Positions 33,246-41,802 of a stretch of DNA of 54,643 nt are shown one piece after another; the first letter of the stretch is position 1, and each line of letters starts with the position of its first letter. This stretch comes from UBA4717 sp045536775. GTDB taxonomy: Bacteria; Bacillota; Clostridia; Oscillospirales; CAG-272. Where the stretch lies: positions 1 through 54,643 of the forward strand of contig JAZSOD010000004.1 of assembly GCA_045536775.1 (NCBI GenBank). The letters are read 5' to 3'. The position numbers and the translations under genes were made by a program. The notes below the pieces were generated by a model, which saw nothing but the letters and a program-made list of their open reading frames with translations, searched no databases and was not told where the DNA came from.

Positions 33246-34079
33246 ATGAATAAAATTCTCCTTCTTGGAGGAGACGAAAGAATGGTATATGCCGCAAATT
33301 ATCTGATTGCGTCCGGATATATTTCTAATTGTATTAACACCGTTACGGAATCTGATCTGAACAAATACTACGAAGCTATTGAAAATCATGATGTGATCGT
33401 GCTTCCCATGCCTTTGACACGCGATAATGTAAATGTAAACGGCACCAAAGATCTAAAAATTAACGATTTGTATTCGCGCATCAATGATAAAACGGTCGTC
33501 ATTTCAAGCCAGACTCCCGATGAAGCCGTTTTTGAAAGCAACAAGTTTTATAACTATTCCCAAAACGAAGATTTTTTGCATGATAACGCATATATAACCG
33601 CCGAAGGTGCTCTCGGACACTTGCTTCAGTATTCGCAAAAAACATTGAAAGCATCATCTGTTTTGATACTGGGGTGGGGGCGAATCGCAAAGTATTTGCA
33701 TAAGCTTATAACCATTTTTACAAGCTCGGTATCGGTAGCTCTTAGAAACAAACAAATGCTCAGAGCTCTTAAGGACAACGGAATCGATGCATACCCCATA
33801 GAAGATATTAATCGAATAATTAACCGTTATGATATCGTCATTAATACAATTCCGTCTCGCGTACTGAGCAAAGATACACTTATAAACACAAAATCAAACG
33901 CTTATATTTCCGAACTCGCATCATCACCGGGAGGATACGATCACAGTCTTGCGATAACTCTCGGCAAAAGCTCGCACGTTTTACGTGGATTGCCGGGCCT
34001 TTGCGCCCCTGAATCCGCGGGCGAGGTGCTCGGCAAATGTATAATTTCATATATAGAAAACGGAGGCACAAAAATTTGA
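33246..34079 (+). CDS. spoVFA: Dipicolinate synthase subunit A
   Basis: Protein of 277 residues that oxidises dihydrodipicolinate to dipicolinic acid together with subunit B, in the mother cell during sporulation. Dipicolinate is stored in the spore core. Family features: N-terminal ILLLGGDERMVYAANYL, a Rossmann loop VLILGWGRIAKYL (about 137-149), and the C-terminal LRGLPGLCAPESAGEVL. The ribosome site is weak (CAGG 9 bases before the ATG). The stop codon overlaps the TTG start of subunit B. Confidence 0.93.
   Translation: MNKILLLGGDERMVYAANYLIASGYISNCINTVTESDLNKYYEAIENHDVIVLPMPLTRDNVNVNGTKDLKINDLYSRINDKTVVISSQTPDEAVFESNKFYNYSQNEDFLHDNAYITAEGALGHLLQYSQKTLKASSVLILGWGRIAKYLHKLITIFTSSVSVALRNKQMLRALKDNGIDAYPIEDINRIINRYDIVINTIPSRVLSKDTLINTKSNAYISELASSPGGYDHSLAITLGKSSHVLRGLPGLCAPESAGEVLGKCIISYIENGGTKI
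34062..34066 (+). promoter_or_regulatory. Ribosome binding site that fixes the TTG start of spoVFB
   Basis: GGAGG lies 9 bases before TTG at 34076-34078, while an in-frame ATG at 34037 has no such site. The TTG overlaps the spoVFA stop as TTGA. Confidence 0.75.
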
Positions 34080-34645
34080 TAGGATATGCAATATGCGGCT
34101 CGTTCTGTACTCATGATAAGTCGCTGAAAATTTTAGAAAAACTTAAAGAGAAATATCATAACGTTCTGCCGATAATAAGCGAAAATGCATCAAGCACAGA
34201 CACACGTTTCGGCACTCACACAGATCTTATAACAAAGGTCACTAATATTTGCAGAATAGAGCCTATACTTACAATCAAGGATGCCGAGCCGCTTGGACCA
34301 AAGATCAAACTTGACCTTCTTATAATAGCGCCGTGTACGGGAAATACACTCGCTAAGCTGGCGAACGGTATAACAGACACATCGGTAACGATGGCGGCTA
34401 AGGCTCACATGCGAAATTCAAGACCTCTTCTCATTTCGCTTGCAAGCAATGACGGAATGTCTGCAAATCTTTCCAATATAGGTAAGCTGATGAACAAAAA
34501 ATCGGTATTTTTCGTTCCAATGCTACAAGATGACGTTATAAAAAAGCCTTACTCTCTGGTTGCTGATTTCGATCTCATTGAAGAATCCACAGCACTCGCG
34601 CTTGACGGTCAACAGTTAAGACCGGTTTTCAAAACCGTATCATAA
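34076..34645 (+). CDS. spoVFB: Dipicolinate synthase subunit B
   Basis: Flavoprotein-like partner of SpoVFA, 189 residues. It starts with a TTG codon that shares four bases with the spoVFA stop. Family segments: YAICGSFCTHDKSLKILEKL at the start, DLLIIAPCTGNTLAKLANGI (flavin/phosphate-type loop), VTMAAKAHMRN and FFVPMLQDDVIKKPYSLV. The pair is transcribed together; glk follows with its own promoter. Confidence 0.92.
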   Translation: MIGYAICGSFCTHDKSLKILEKLKEKYHNVLPIISENASSTDTRFGTHTDLITKVTNICRIEPILTIKDAEPLGPKIKLDLLIIAPCTGNTLAKLANGITDTSVTMAAKAHMRNSRPLLISLASNDGMSANLSNIGKLMNKKSVFFVPMLQDDVIKKPYSLVADFDLIEESTALALDGQQLRPVFKTVS

Positions 34646-34674
34646 AAACATTTTAATATTTTAATGTATATTCC

Positions 34675-34703
34675 TTGACAAACAATTATTATGATATTAT
34701 AAT
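34675..34703 (+). promoter_or_regulatory. Sigma-A promoter for glk
   Basis: TTGACA (34675-34680) and TATAAT (34698-34703) are separated by 17 bases, a full consensus match. Confidence 0.88.
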
Positions 34704-34733
34704 ATCCATAGTAAATATTTGTGAGGTAAAACT

Positions 34734-35693
34734 ATGTATTATATTGGTATTGATCTCGGCGGCACTAACATTGCTGTCGGTATTGTTGACAAGGATTATA
34801 AGATCGTTGCTAAGGGTAGCGTTCCCACAGGCGCAGACCGCGACGGAAAGCTTGTTATTCGCGATATGGCAACTCTATGTGAGGACCTCGTTAAGAAAGC
34901 CGGGCTTACGTTTGATGATATCGAATACGCAGGTATTGCATCCCCCGGAACCGCAAACCCCGTGACAGGATATATCGAATACGCGAACAATCTTAACTTT
35001 AAGAACTTCCCAATTGCAGACATTCTCAAGAGCTACATTCCGCTCAAAAAGGTTTACGTTGAAAATGATGCTAACGCTGCTGCAAAGGGAGAGGCTGTAG
35101 CAGGTGCTGCAAAGGGCGTCAAGGATGCTATTATGATAACGCTCGGAACCGGTGTCGGCGGCGGAATTATTATTGATGGTAAGATATACTCAGGCTTCAA
35201 TTTCGCAGGTGGTGAGCTTGGACATACAGTTATTGAGTACAATGGAAAGCCCTGCTCTTGCGGCAGACGCGGTTGTTGGGAAGCATATAGCTCCGCTACG
35301 GGTCTTATCAAAATGACCAAGGAAAAAATAGAAAAATGCAAAGCTAACGGCCATGACACTCTTATGATAGAAATGGCCGAAAGAGACGGCAAGATCAGCG
35401 GCAAAACAGCTTTTGCAGCTATGAAGCAGGGGGACGCAGCAGGCGCAGAGGTTGTTGATGAATATATCAGCTATCTCGCATGCGGACTTTCCAATATGAT
35501 CAACATCTTCATGCCCGAGGTGCTTGTTATCGGAGGCGGTATCTGCAATGAAGGCGATAATCTTCTCAACCCTCTCAATAAGAAGATTCTAGGAGAAACT
35601 TACGGCGGAAAAACCGAAAAGACTACTAAAATCAAGACTGCAGAGCTTGGTAACGATGCGGGTATCATTGGAGCTGCGGTTCTCGGACTTTAA
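34734..35693 (+). CDS. glk: ROK family glucokinase
   Basis: Sugar kinase of 319 residues that phosphorylates glucose at C6. The ATP loop is IGIDLGGTNIAVGIVD. The catalytic region has VENDANAAAKGE and LGTGVGGGIIIDGKI. The ROK zinc motif is CSCGRRGCWEAYSS. A second glycine motif is LVIGGGICNEGD. GAGG lies 8 bases before the ATG. Pgi (43829) would act on its product. Confidence 0.94.
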   Translation: MYYIGIDLGGTNIAVGIVDKDYKIVAKGSVPTGADRDGKLVIRDMATLCEDLVKKAGLTFDDIEYAGIASPGTANPVTGYIEYANNLNFKNFPIADILKSYIPLKKVYVENDANAAAKGEAVAGAAKGVKDAIMITLGTGVGGGIIIDGKIYSGFNFAGGELGHTVIEYNGKPCSCGRRGCWEAYSSATGLIKMTKEKIEKCKANGHDTLMIEMAERDGKISGKTAFAAMKQGDAAGAEVVDEYISYLACGLSNMINIFMPEVLVIGGGICNEGDNLLNPLNKKILGETYGGKTEKTTKIKTAELGNDAGIIGAAVLGL

Positions 35694-35737
35694 TATAAAA
35701 ATGACCGACGCACAAAATGCGCCGGTCATTTTTATAT
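35693..35737. terminator. Bidirectional terminator of glk and spoIID
   Basis: A 20-bp stem (35693-35712 and 35718-35737) with one mismatch, core TGACCGACGCA, and A/T runs on both sides. It includes the last base of the glk stop and the whole spoIID stop codon. Confidence 0.88.
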
Positions 35738-36754
35738 ACTCTCTAATGTAACTCCGGAATAGTAATGAAGCAAAATTTGATCATAGGTCTTACCCGCTTT
35801 TGCCATTTCGTTAGCACCGTATTGACTCAAACCGATTCCGTGCCCATATCCACGAACACAAAACGTATAAATACCGTTTCTATAATACAAATCAAAATCA
35901 CAAGATTTAAGTCCAAATATAGTGCGAGCAGTTTTTCCCTTCAGACTTACACCGTTAATGGTAACGGTCTTACATCTACCCGAATCATTATGTGAAACAA
36001 GCACCTCATCAGGACAACCTTTTGGTGTCCCGTAGTTAGATAACATACGCGTCATATCAGCTTCTTTTATCTCGATCTCACTTGTGGGTGCAATCTCATA
36101 ACTTCCCACGCTCTTTAGATATGGAGTTTCGGTCCCCCATAGATTATATGAATTCTCAGTATAACCGTCTGATGCAGAATGATAAACCGCGCAGCATGGC
36201 TCACCACCATAGGTTATAATTTCGCCATCCGTTTGTTTTACTGCATCTTTTACTTTTTGATAAGCTATCTCAAAAGCTTCGCTCCCATATCTGTCCTCAT
36301 ACTCTTTTTCAGTTATAAAGGCACTACAATGAGAAGGATCGTCACATAGAGCGCCCTCGCCATGTCTGGCCCCTATTTCAAGTTCTCTGATTGCATAAGT
36401 CCGTGCTGCCACCGCTTGCGCCTTGATTGCTTCAGCTTCAAACGTATACGGTAACTCGGACATTACTACACCTATAAGATACTCATCAAGCGATATTTTT
36501 TTTATGCCCTCGTCCGTGATAAATGCAAGTGTATACAATTCGTCTTTCATAATCTTTGTTTCGACGACACATTCAATAACAGGTTGACCACATGGCATCA
36601 TTTCTGTGTTTTCTTCATTCTGTATAAGAACGTCCCCCTCGTATTTTGGCAAATTTTGAGTATATACGTCCTGTGCGAATATTATGGTTTCAGAAAATCC
36701 AAGTAAAGATATAAGCAAAATTCCTATTATTAAAACAATACTGATCCTATTCAT
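35732..36754 (-). CDS. spoIID: Stage II sporulation protein SpoIID
   Basis: Lytic transglycosylase of 340 residues that works at the engulfing mother-cell membrane. A signal-anchor helix (about 3-22) is followed by the catalytic block IGVVMSELPYTFEAEAIKAQ, where the glutamate in MSE is the catalytic candidate. Then come QAVAARTYA, the zinc-type CDDPSHCSAF, SASDGYTE and GYGHGIGLSQYGANEMAK. The ATG at 36754 has AGGCGG 7 bases upstream; an earlier in-frame start adds 28 basic residues without a site and is rejected. It is transcribed alone. Confidence 0.92.
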   Translation of the reverse strand: MNRISIVLIIGILLISLLGFSETIIFAQDVYTQNLPKYEGDVLIQNEENTEMMPCGQPVIECVVETKIMKDELYTLAFITDEGIKKISLDEYLIGVVMSELPYTFEAEAIKAQAVAARTYAIRELEIGARHGEGALCDDPSHCSAFITEKEYEDRYGSEAFEIAYQKVKDAVKQTDGEIITYGGEPCCAVYHSASDGYTENSYNLWGTETPYLKSVGSYEIAPTSEIEIKEADMTRMLSNYGTPKGCPDEVLVSHNDSGRCKTVTINGVSLKGKTARTIFGLKSCDFDLYYRNGIYTFCVRGYGHGIGLSQYGANEMAKAGKTYDQILLHYYSGVTLESI

Positions 36755-36812
36755 TTTATACCGCCTTAAATATTTTTTTTGCGAGTTTATCATTTTTCTC
36801 TTGCATTTTACT

Positions 36813-36840
36813 GATTTATGTAGTAAAATAGTAAACATAT
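36813..36840 (-). promoter_or_regulatory. Sigma-E-like promoter for spoIID
   Basis: On the minus strand ATATG (36840-36836), a 15-base spacer and CATAAATC (36820-36813) resemble the sigma-E consensus (ATATT-N14/15-CATACAnT). spoIID is sigma-E controlled in Bacillus. Confidence 0.45.
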
Positions 36841-36926
36841 TTAATGTATCTCTTGTAATAAGATATTAGATTATATTCATAATTTCAAATTTTAGTACCG
36901 CAATATCGCTCCAAGGAGGCGCTTTT

Positions 36927-38300
36927 ATGAACAACACGGTAATTACACCTGAACAGCAACTTGAGATTCTCGGTAGCTTTCAGAATAATTCCAAAACGGT
37001 ATATGACATACCGCAAAAATACTTTACTAATTATAACGTAAAGAGAGGGCTCAGAAATCCCGACGGAACGGGTGTGATGGCAGGCATTACCAGAATCGGT
37101 AATGCACACGGTTATATCATCAACGAAGGAGATAAAGTTTCCATTGACGGTGAACTTTACTACCGCGGATACAAAGTTGACGAGCTCGTTGAAAATTACG
37201 CTAAAGAAAACCGTTTTGGATTTGAAGAGGTATCATACATACTCTTCTTCGGAGATCTCCCTACACGCAAGCAATTCGAGGATTATGATGCACTTCTCGA
37301 CCATTACCGTGAGCTTCCGCCAAGATTTACAGAAGACGTAATTATGAAGTCCCCTAACCGATCGATCATGAACAAGCTTGCGTCATCCGTTCTTTCGCTC
37401 TATTCCTATGACGAAAACCCCGACGATACTTCCCTTCCGAATCTTGTTCGTCAAAGTATGCAGCTTATGGCAAGACTTCCTATAATCGCAGCACAAACGT
37501 TCGCTATTTACCGAAATGTCTTCTGTGACGAGAGTCTCACCATTCATAATCCTCTAAACAACCATAATACAGCACAGAATTTCTTACGTATTCTTCGTCA
37601 TGACGGAAATTACACTGATGACGAGGCCAAGCTTCTTGATCTTTGTCTAATTCTTCATGCCGAGCACGGCGGCGGTAACAACTCTACGTTTGCCTGCAGA
37701 ACTGTATCCTCCTCGGGAACAGACACTTACTCAGCAATAGCATCTGCGATCTGTTCTCTGAAAGGTCCTCGTCACGGCGGCGCGAACATCAAGGTTGAAG
37801 AAATGTTTGACTGCATTAAGGCTAACGTCAAGGACACTAAAGATGATGACGAAGTAGCCGCTTTCCTGCGAAAGTTAGTTAACAGCGAAGCAGGCGATAA
37901 CAGCGGTCTTATCTACGGCATGGGTCACCCGATATACACAAGATCTGATCCAAGAGCAGTAATACTCAAAAAGTATGCTCGTAAAATGGCCGAAACCAAA
38001 GGATATATGGATGACTTCAATCTACTCAATGCAATCGAGAGACTTGCACCCGACATTCTTCGAGAGAAACTTGGACTTGACAAGGATATTTGTGCTAATA
38101 TCGACCTTTATTCAGGTCTTGTTTACCGAATGCTCGGTATTCCCACCGAAATGTATACGCCTCTCTTTGCTATTGCACGTATAGTCGGTTGGTGCTCACA
38201 TAGAATGGAAGAGCTAACAACAGCCAAGAAGATAATACGTCCTGCATACAAGGCTATCGCCGACCGCAAGTATTATACCCCCCTTGAAGCAAGAGAGTAA
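36927..38300 (+). CDS. gltA: Citrate synthase
   Basis: Enzyme of 457 residues that condenses acetyl-CoA with oxaloacetate. Active-site blocks are HAEHGGGNNSTF (His), LKGPRHGGANIKV (His) and YGMGHPIYTRSDPRA (His and Arg region). The N-terminal extension of about 60 residues and the total length fit the longer clostridial type. AGGAGG lies 8 bases before the ATG. It is monocistronic with a terminator after it; no other citrate-cycle gene is nearby. A methylcitrate synthase role cannot be excluded. Confidence 0.93.
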   Translation: MNNTVITPEQQLEILGSFQNNSKTVYDIPQKYFTNYNVKRGLRNPDGTGVMAGITRIGNAHGYIINEGDKVSIDGELYYRGYKVDELVENYAKENRFGFEEVSYILFFGDLPTRKQFEDYDALLDHYRELPPRFTEDVIMKSPNRSIMNKLASSVLSLYSYDENPDDTSLPNLVRQSMQLMARLPIIAAQTFAIYRNVFCDESLTIHNPLNNHNTAQNFLRILRHDGNYTDDEAKLLDLCLILHAEHGGGNNSTFACRTVSSSGTDTYSAIASAICSLKGPRHGGANIKVEEMFDCIKANVKDTKDDDEVAAFLRKLVNSEAGDNSGLIYGMGHPIYTRSDPRAVILKKYARKMAETKGYMDDFNLLNAIERLAPDILREKLGLDKDICANIDLYSGLVYRMLGIPTEMYTPLFAIARIVGWCSHRMEELTTAKKIIRPAYKAIADRKYYTPLEARE

Positions 38301-38337
38301 TTATAACATTATTCCCCGATTTTCACAACAAAATTCA

Positions 38338-38374
38338 AAGAAGCACCGCTTTTTTTGTAAAAGTGGTGCTTCTT
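38338..38374 (+). terminator. Terminator after citrate synthase
   Basis: A 16-bp stem AAGAAGCACCGCTTTT / AAAAGTGGTGCTTCTT with one G-U pair and a 5-base loop. Confidence 0.82.
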
Positions 38375-38404
38375 CTTGATATGATCAAAAAATTATGATA
38401 TAAT

Positions 38405-38427
38405 AAAAAAGCCCGACTTAGTCGGGC

Positions 38428-38428
<1 letters not shown>
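38405..38428 (-). terminator. Terminator of the tRNA unit
   Basis: On the minus strand AGCCCGAC-TAA-GTCGGGCT is followed directly by six T. The stem begins at the last base of the encoded CCA end of tRNA-Val. Confidence 0.88.
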
Positions 38429-38504
<76 letters not shown>

Positions 38505-38508
38505 ATAT

Positions 38509-38595
38509 TGGTGCCGGTGGCGGGGGTCGAACCCGCACCCTGTCGCCAGGACCGGATTTTGAGTCCGGCACGTCTGCCAATTCCATCACACCGGC
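38509..38595 (-). tRNA. tRNA-Leu (anticodon CAA)
   Basis: An 87-base class II tRNA with a long variable arm. Acceptor stem GCCGGTG / CACCGGC, anticodon arm CCGGA-CTCAAAA-TCCGG with anticodon CAA, T arm with GGTTCGACCCC, and encoded CCA. It is transcribed with tRNA-Val from the promoter at 38622-38650. Confidence 0.95.
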
Positions 38596-38621
38596 ATAGT
38601 GTAAATTTGGCTAACGGTAGT

Positions 38622-38650
38622 ATTATAACACAACACTTGTTTAATTTCAA
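38622..38650 (-). promoter_or_regulatory. Sigma-A promoter of the tRNA-Leu-tRNA-Val unit
   Basis: TTGAAA (38650-38645) and TATAAT (38627-38622) on the minus strand are separated by 17 bases. It lies 26 bases before the mature tRNA-Leu 5' end. Confidence 0.82.
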
Positions 38651-38690
38651 TAGTTTTTCAAAATTATTTATTATTCGGAGATATTTAATA

Positions 38691-39296
38691 GTGACGTATA
38701 CAGAGCTCATTTTTATTGAAAACGAGAATGTTCCGAAATTATATTCACTTAACAATCCTTACGTGATAAACAAGCTGAATAGAATCAAATCAAATGAATA
38801 TATCCTTCATTCTGCGACAGGATATGCACTCCTTGGCAAAATGATGTCAGAGAGATTTAACATTGATATCAATAGTACCGACATCATTGAAAACGAATAC
38901 GGGAAGCCTTGTTTTGCTGATTACAAAATCAAATTCAGTATATCACATACTAAAGGGGCTGTTGCCTGCTCGATATCGGAATCGGAAATTGGAATTGACA
39001 TAGAAAAAATATCCGAAATACGCGAAAATATACTAAAACTGTATACCAAGCGCGAAATGGATCAAATACTTACTCCTGCAGATTTCTACACCCTTTGGAC
39101 ACTCAAGGAGTCGGCAATCAAGATGACGGGCAAAGGGATTTCAGACATAAAAAAGCATGAATTCATATTAAGGCCCGAAATCACCTGCATATCTGACTGT
39201 CTTTATAAAAATACAAACCACAAAGCATTTATAGTAAAAGATTTCGTTATGTCTCTTTCTACCGCAGATACAATAGACCAACCTGTAATAATATAA
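38691..39296 (+). CDS. 4'-phosphopantetheinyl transferase
   Basis: Enzyme of 201 residues that attaches the phosphopantetheine arm of CoA to carrier proteins. Family motifs: SISHTKGAVACSIS, the magnesium-binding GIDIEKI (about 101-107), and LWTLKESAIKMTGKGI. The start is GTG at 38691 with GGAG 10 bases upstream. The open frame extends further upstream through the antisense of both tRNAs, but that part is spurious. Size places it between AcpS and Sfp types. The 29135 carrier protein is a possible target; that is inference. Confidence 0.88.
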   Translation: MTYTELIFIENENVPKLYSLNNPYVINKLNRIKSNEYILHSATGYALLGKMMSERFNIDINSTDIIENEYGKPCFADYKIKFSISHTKGAVACSISESEIGIDIEKISEIRENILKLYTKREMDQILTPADFYTLWTLKESAIKMTGKGISDIKKHEFILRPEITCISDCLYKNTNHKAFIVKDFVMSLSTADTIDQPVII

Positions 39297-39325
39297 GGCT
39301 GTCGCTTTGCGACAGCCTTGTTTTT
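39295..39325. terminator. Terminator between the transferase and SipL-like genes
   Basis: A perfect 11-bp stem AAGGCTGTCGC / GCGACAGCCTT with a TTT loop, followed by GTTTTT. It includes the end of the plus-strand stop codon. Confidence 0.88.
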
Positions 39326-40847
39326 ATTCAATTATAATCCCTGACGCAAATCGCGTATCGTAATCCGGGTTAGACTTCAATATTCTCTCGACTGTTGTCT
39401 TTTTTTCTTTAGCGGTGTTCCAAAGACTATCAAAAGACGATTGATAGTATATACTGAAAACGTGATCAGAAGCTTTTTTATCAGGGGTAAATCCGGAAAC
39501 ACTTCTGCAAACGGATATATCACTTTCCTTAAGGGATAATACATTTATATACAGCTCGGAGTCTGTATATATCTTATCTCCATCGTATCGTGTCTTGGCA
39601 GAAAGAGTCTCTATAGCTCCAACGAAATTTTCCGAACGCATGTTATCCGATTTACAAGCGAACGGTGACACTATGTCCTTCGTAACAATGCTGCCGTCAT
39701 CCGTTATAATTGCTATCTTGTTTCTAAGCTTTCCACTAATTTTATCCGGACTCGTAATTGAGATTTCATCAACAAAATTCTGTGCATCAATACAAGCACA
39801 AACATCTTCGTTTGAAGTAAAATCATTTGTCTCAGAGCAAGTAAGATTTGTTTTACTGAAACCGTCAATATGTACGAAGCTTGACTTACCAATATTAGTA
39901 ACACAGGCATAAGCGGTCGAGTATGCATCTTTTACTACAGACACCTTCTTGTTTCCAAGCATAAGCACATCTATATCATAATCTGCATCAAACTCAAGCA
40001 CTTTATTTTCACCGTATTGATTTTTTCCTATATTCAAATTCATAGCAGAGATGTTTGCGGTAGGATAAACAAACGAATAGTCACCCCTGCCCATTAGCAT
40101 TGCCTTTTCATCGTCATTTAAGGTTATACCAAACGGAATTTCACGGTTTATGCTCCGATATTTGTCCTCGTTATCCTTGTAAACACAGGTTATGCCTAAT
40201 ATTGACTTAAGTTTTATTGGCATCTCAGCGTCAGTTCTTTTGTCTTCGTTAACCAAAAGCTCTGCATTCCAGTAAACAAGCTCTTTGATCTCGGGGCATC
40301 TTGCATCAAGCTCAACATTATCGCTGAAGCTGTGATCTCCCAACACAAGAGAGGCACAACACATTGCATCTACATCATCAAAAAGATACTGCATTTCTGC
40401 ATTGTTTGGAGGATCACATTCAAAGTCGGGATAGACCTTTTCTTCAACAGTTTCGAATATATAAGATTTTATAAGGGTCTTTACTGAAAATTTCCTAGGA
40501 TTCGCCATTCTGCAGTTTGTTTGAACAAGTTTATTTTTAATAGAAACTCCCGTGTTTTTTTCATATTTATATCTGACACTTTCCTTGATTTCCTCCTTAA
40601 AACTGACGGTACAAAGAATTGTATTGCCGTCACCGTTAATCGCTGTAAACAGTATATTATATATTATGCAAAGAATGAGTTCACTTTCGGTTGGACCGAA
40701 ATATTTTTTTACTTCCGCAAGCCTCGCCTTGCACGAAATTACATTTTTTACGTCGGGAAATGAATCCGGCAAGATAAAATCCTCACTACGTTCTATAGGA
40801 TGCATCGAATACATAACTTTTGTGTACTTTTCGTTCATTTCGCTCAT
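39324..40847 (-). CDS. sipL: DUF3794 (SPOCS) protein, SipL-like, with degenerate LysM end
   Basis: Protein of 507 residues that resembles SipL, which links the SpoIVA basement layer of the spore coat in clostridia. The N-terminal DUF3794 segment has ILPDSFPDVKNVISCKARL; a second copy starts near LDARCPEIKELVYWNAELLV, and a third, weaker copy follows. The last 45 residues (SLWNTAKEKKTTVERILKSN) match a worn LysM domain, which normally has the GDTLW-x-IAK pattern. The ATG at 40847 has GGAGG 5 bases upstream. The in-frame TTG at 40859 lies in that site and is rejected. Role is by analogy. Confidence 0.8.
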   Translation of the reverse strand: MSEMNEKYTKVMYSMHPIERSEDFILPDSFPDVKNVISCKARLAEVKKYFGPTESELILCIIYNILFTAINGDGNTILCTVSFKEEIKESVRYKYEKNTGVSIKNKLVQTNCRMANPRKFSVKTLIKSYIFETVEEKVYPDFECDPPNNAEMQYLFDDVDAMCCASLVLGDHSFSDNVELDARCPEIKELVYWNAELLVNEDKRTDAEMPIKLKSILGITCVYKDNEDKYRSINREIPFGITLNDDEKAMLMGRGDYSFVYPTANISAMNLNIGKNQYGENKVLEFDADYDIDVLMLGNKKVSVVKDAYSTAYACVTNIGKSSFVHIDGFSKTNLTCSETNDFTSNEDVCACIDAQNFVDEISITSPDKISGKLRNKIAIITDDGSIVTKDIVSPFACKSDNMRSENFVGAIETLSAKTRYDGDKIYTDSELYINVLSLKESDISVCRSVSGFTPDKKASDHVFSIYYQSSFDSLWNTAKEKKTTVERILKSNPDYDTRFASGIIIE

Positions 40848-40921
40848 ATTAACCTCCAAACCGCCCGTTTGGACGGCAATTTATTCACTTAATTTTATTA
40901 TCGGCTTTTGAAAATTATTAC

Positions 40922-40957
40922 AAAAAAGAAGACGTAAAATACGTCTTCTTTTTTTAT
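40922..40957 (-). terminator. Terminator of the M23 gene
   Basis: A perfect 15-bp stem with core GAAGACGTA and a 3-base loop. The minus-strand transcript ends in a T run. It touches the stop codon of the M23 gene. Confidence 0.85.
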
Positions 40958-41709
40958 TATTCAAATGCCTGGTCGCTCATCACTGTAATAGTTGACATAT
41001 CAATAACAGACAGAGGGTCGATATAAGCTCCTGCAGCCGTCATCTCGAGATGCAAATGAGGTTCTTGCGCTATTTCAATAATAGCCGAAGAGCCTACTGC
41101 CCCCAGAAGCTGTCCCTTTGACACCGATGCACCGATGCTTATATCAGGAGGAAGAGATTCACTAAGATTCATATAGTATGAAGAAATACCGTCAGCATGT
41201 TCGATGACAACAGTCGTGCCCATCATAGGGTCATTGTATACAGATCTTACAACACCCGAAGCACAGCTCGCAACGGCAGCCCCCTCCTCAACTACGAAAT
41301 CAACCCCAGTGTGTGCGCGGTAATCGTTCATTGTAACGGAATAAACGGGAACGTCAACGGTATATTCCTTCGAAACGTATCCGTTTACAGGCGCAGAATA
41401 GGTTTCCTTATGGTCGCTTACGGTAGGCTTTGTCGGAGCGTCCTTAGTACTTTCCTCTTTAGCAACCGTGTCCGATTCCCTATGTGGAGTGTCGGTCTCA
41501 GTATTCTTTTCTGTTACCGACGCAGGATTTTCTGTTCCGTATATAGACTGAGAGGTGGGAATTTCTGACACGGATTCTGACGAATCGGTAACCGGAGGAT
41601 TTTTCTTTGAAGAAGCCGTCATAAGTGTTACGGCAATAACTACGGCTAAACAAAGTCCAATTACATAATAAAGCAAAGTATTGGCAAGCTTTTTGTTTGA
41701 CTTTTCCAT
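40957..41709 (-). CDS. M23 metallopeptidase, SpoIIQ-like
   Basis: Protein of 250 residues with a membrane anchor (about 10-33), a Ser/Thr/Glu-rich linker (about 34-105) and a C-terminal LytM/M23 domain. Zinc ligands are intact: H and D in YRAHTGVDF, and the H-x-H in EPHLHLEM. Peptidoglycan cleavage is therefore plausible, as for clostridial SpoIIQ, which keeps a full zinc site. The ATG at 41709 follows AAAGGA; an in-frame GTG at 41724 overlaps it and is rejected. A forespore-type promoter candidate lies 43 bases upstream. It is adjacent to the SipL-like gene. A vegetative cell-wall enzyme is the alternative. Confidence 0.8.
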   Translation of the reverse strand: MEKSNKKLANTLLYYVIGLCLAVVIAVTLMTASSKKNPPVTDSSESVSEIPTSQSIYGTENPASVTEKNTETDTPHRESDTVAKEESTKDAPTKPTVSDHKETYSAPVNGYVSKEYTVDVPVYSVTMNDYRAHTGVDFVVEEGAAVASCASGVVRSVYNDPMMGTTVVIEHADGISSYYMNLSESLPPDISIGASVSKGQLLGAVGSSAIIEIAQEPHLHLEMTAAGAYIDPLSVIDMSTITVMSDQAFE

Positions 41710-41751
41710 AATATATCCTTTCACTTTGTGGTTTAACCACGTTTACGGATA

Positions 41752-41781
41752 TATTTTGGACTCAAATCATAGCTTTTATTC
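41752..41781 (-). promoter_or_regulatory. Forespore (sigma-F/G-like) promoter candidate
   Basis: On the minus strand GAATA (41781-41777), an 18-base spacer and CAAAATA (41758-41752) match GnATR-N17/18-CATnnTA at all but one fixed position. Confidence 0.35.
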
Positions 41782-41802
41782 AATTAGCTACAAAAATAAG
41801 GA

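Noticed and set aside
34037..34075. ATG start for spoVFB overlapping spoVFA by 43 bases
   Set aside because: There is no ribosome binding site at the right distance, and the extra residues are not typical of the family. The TTG start has GGAGG.
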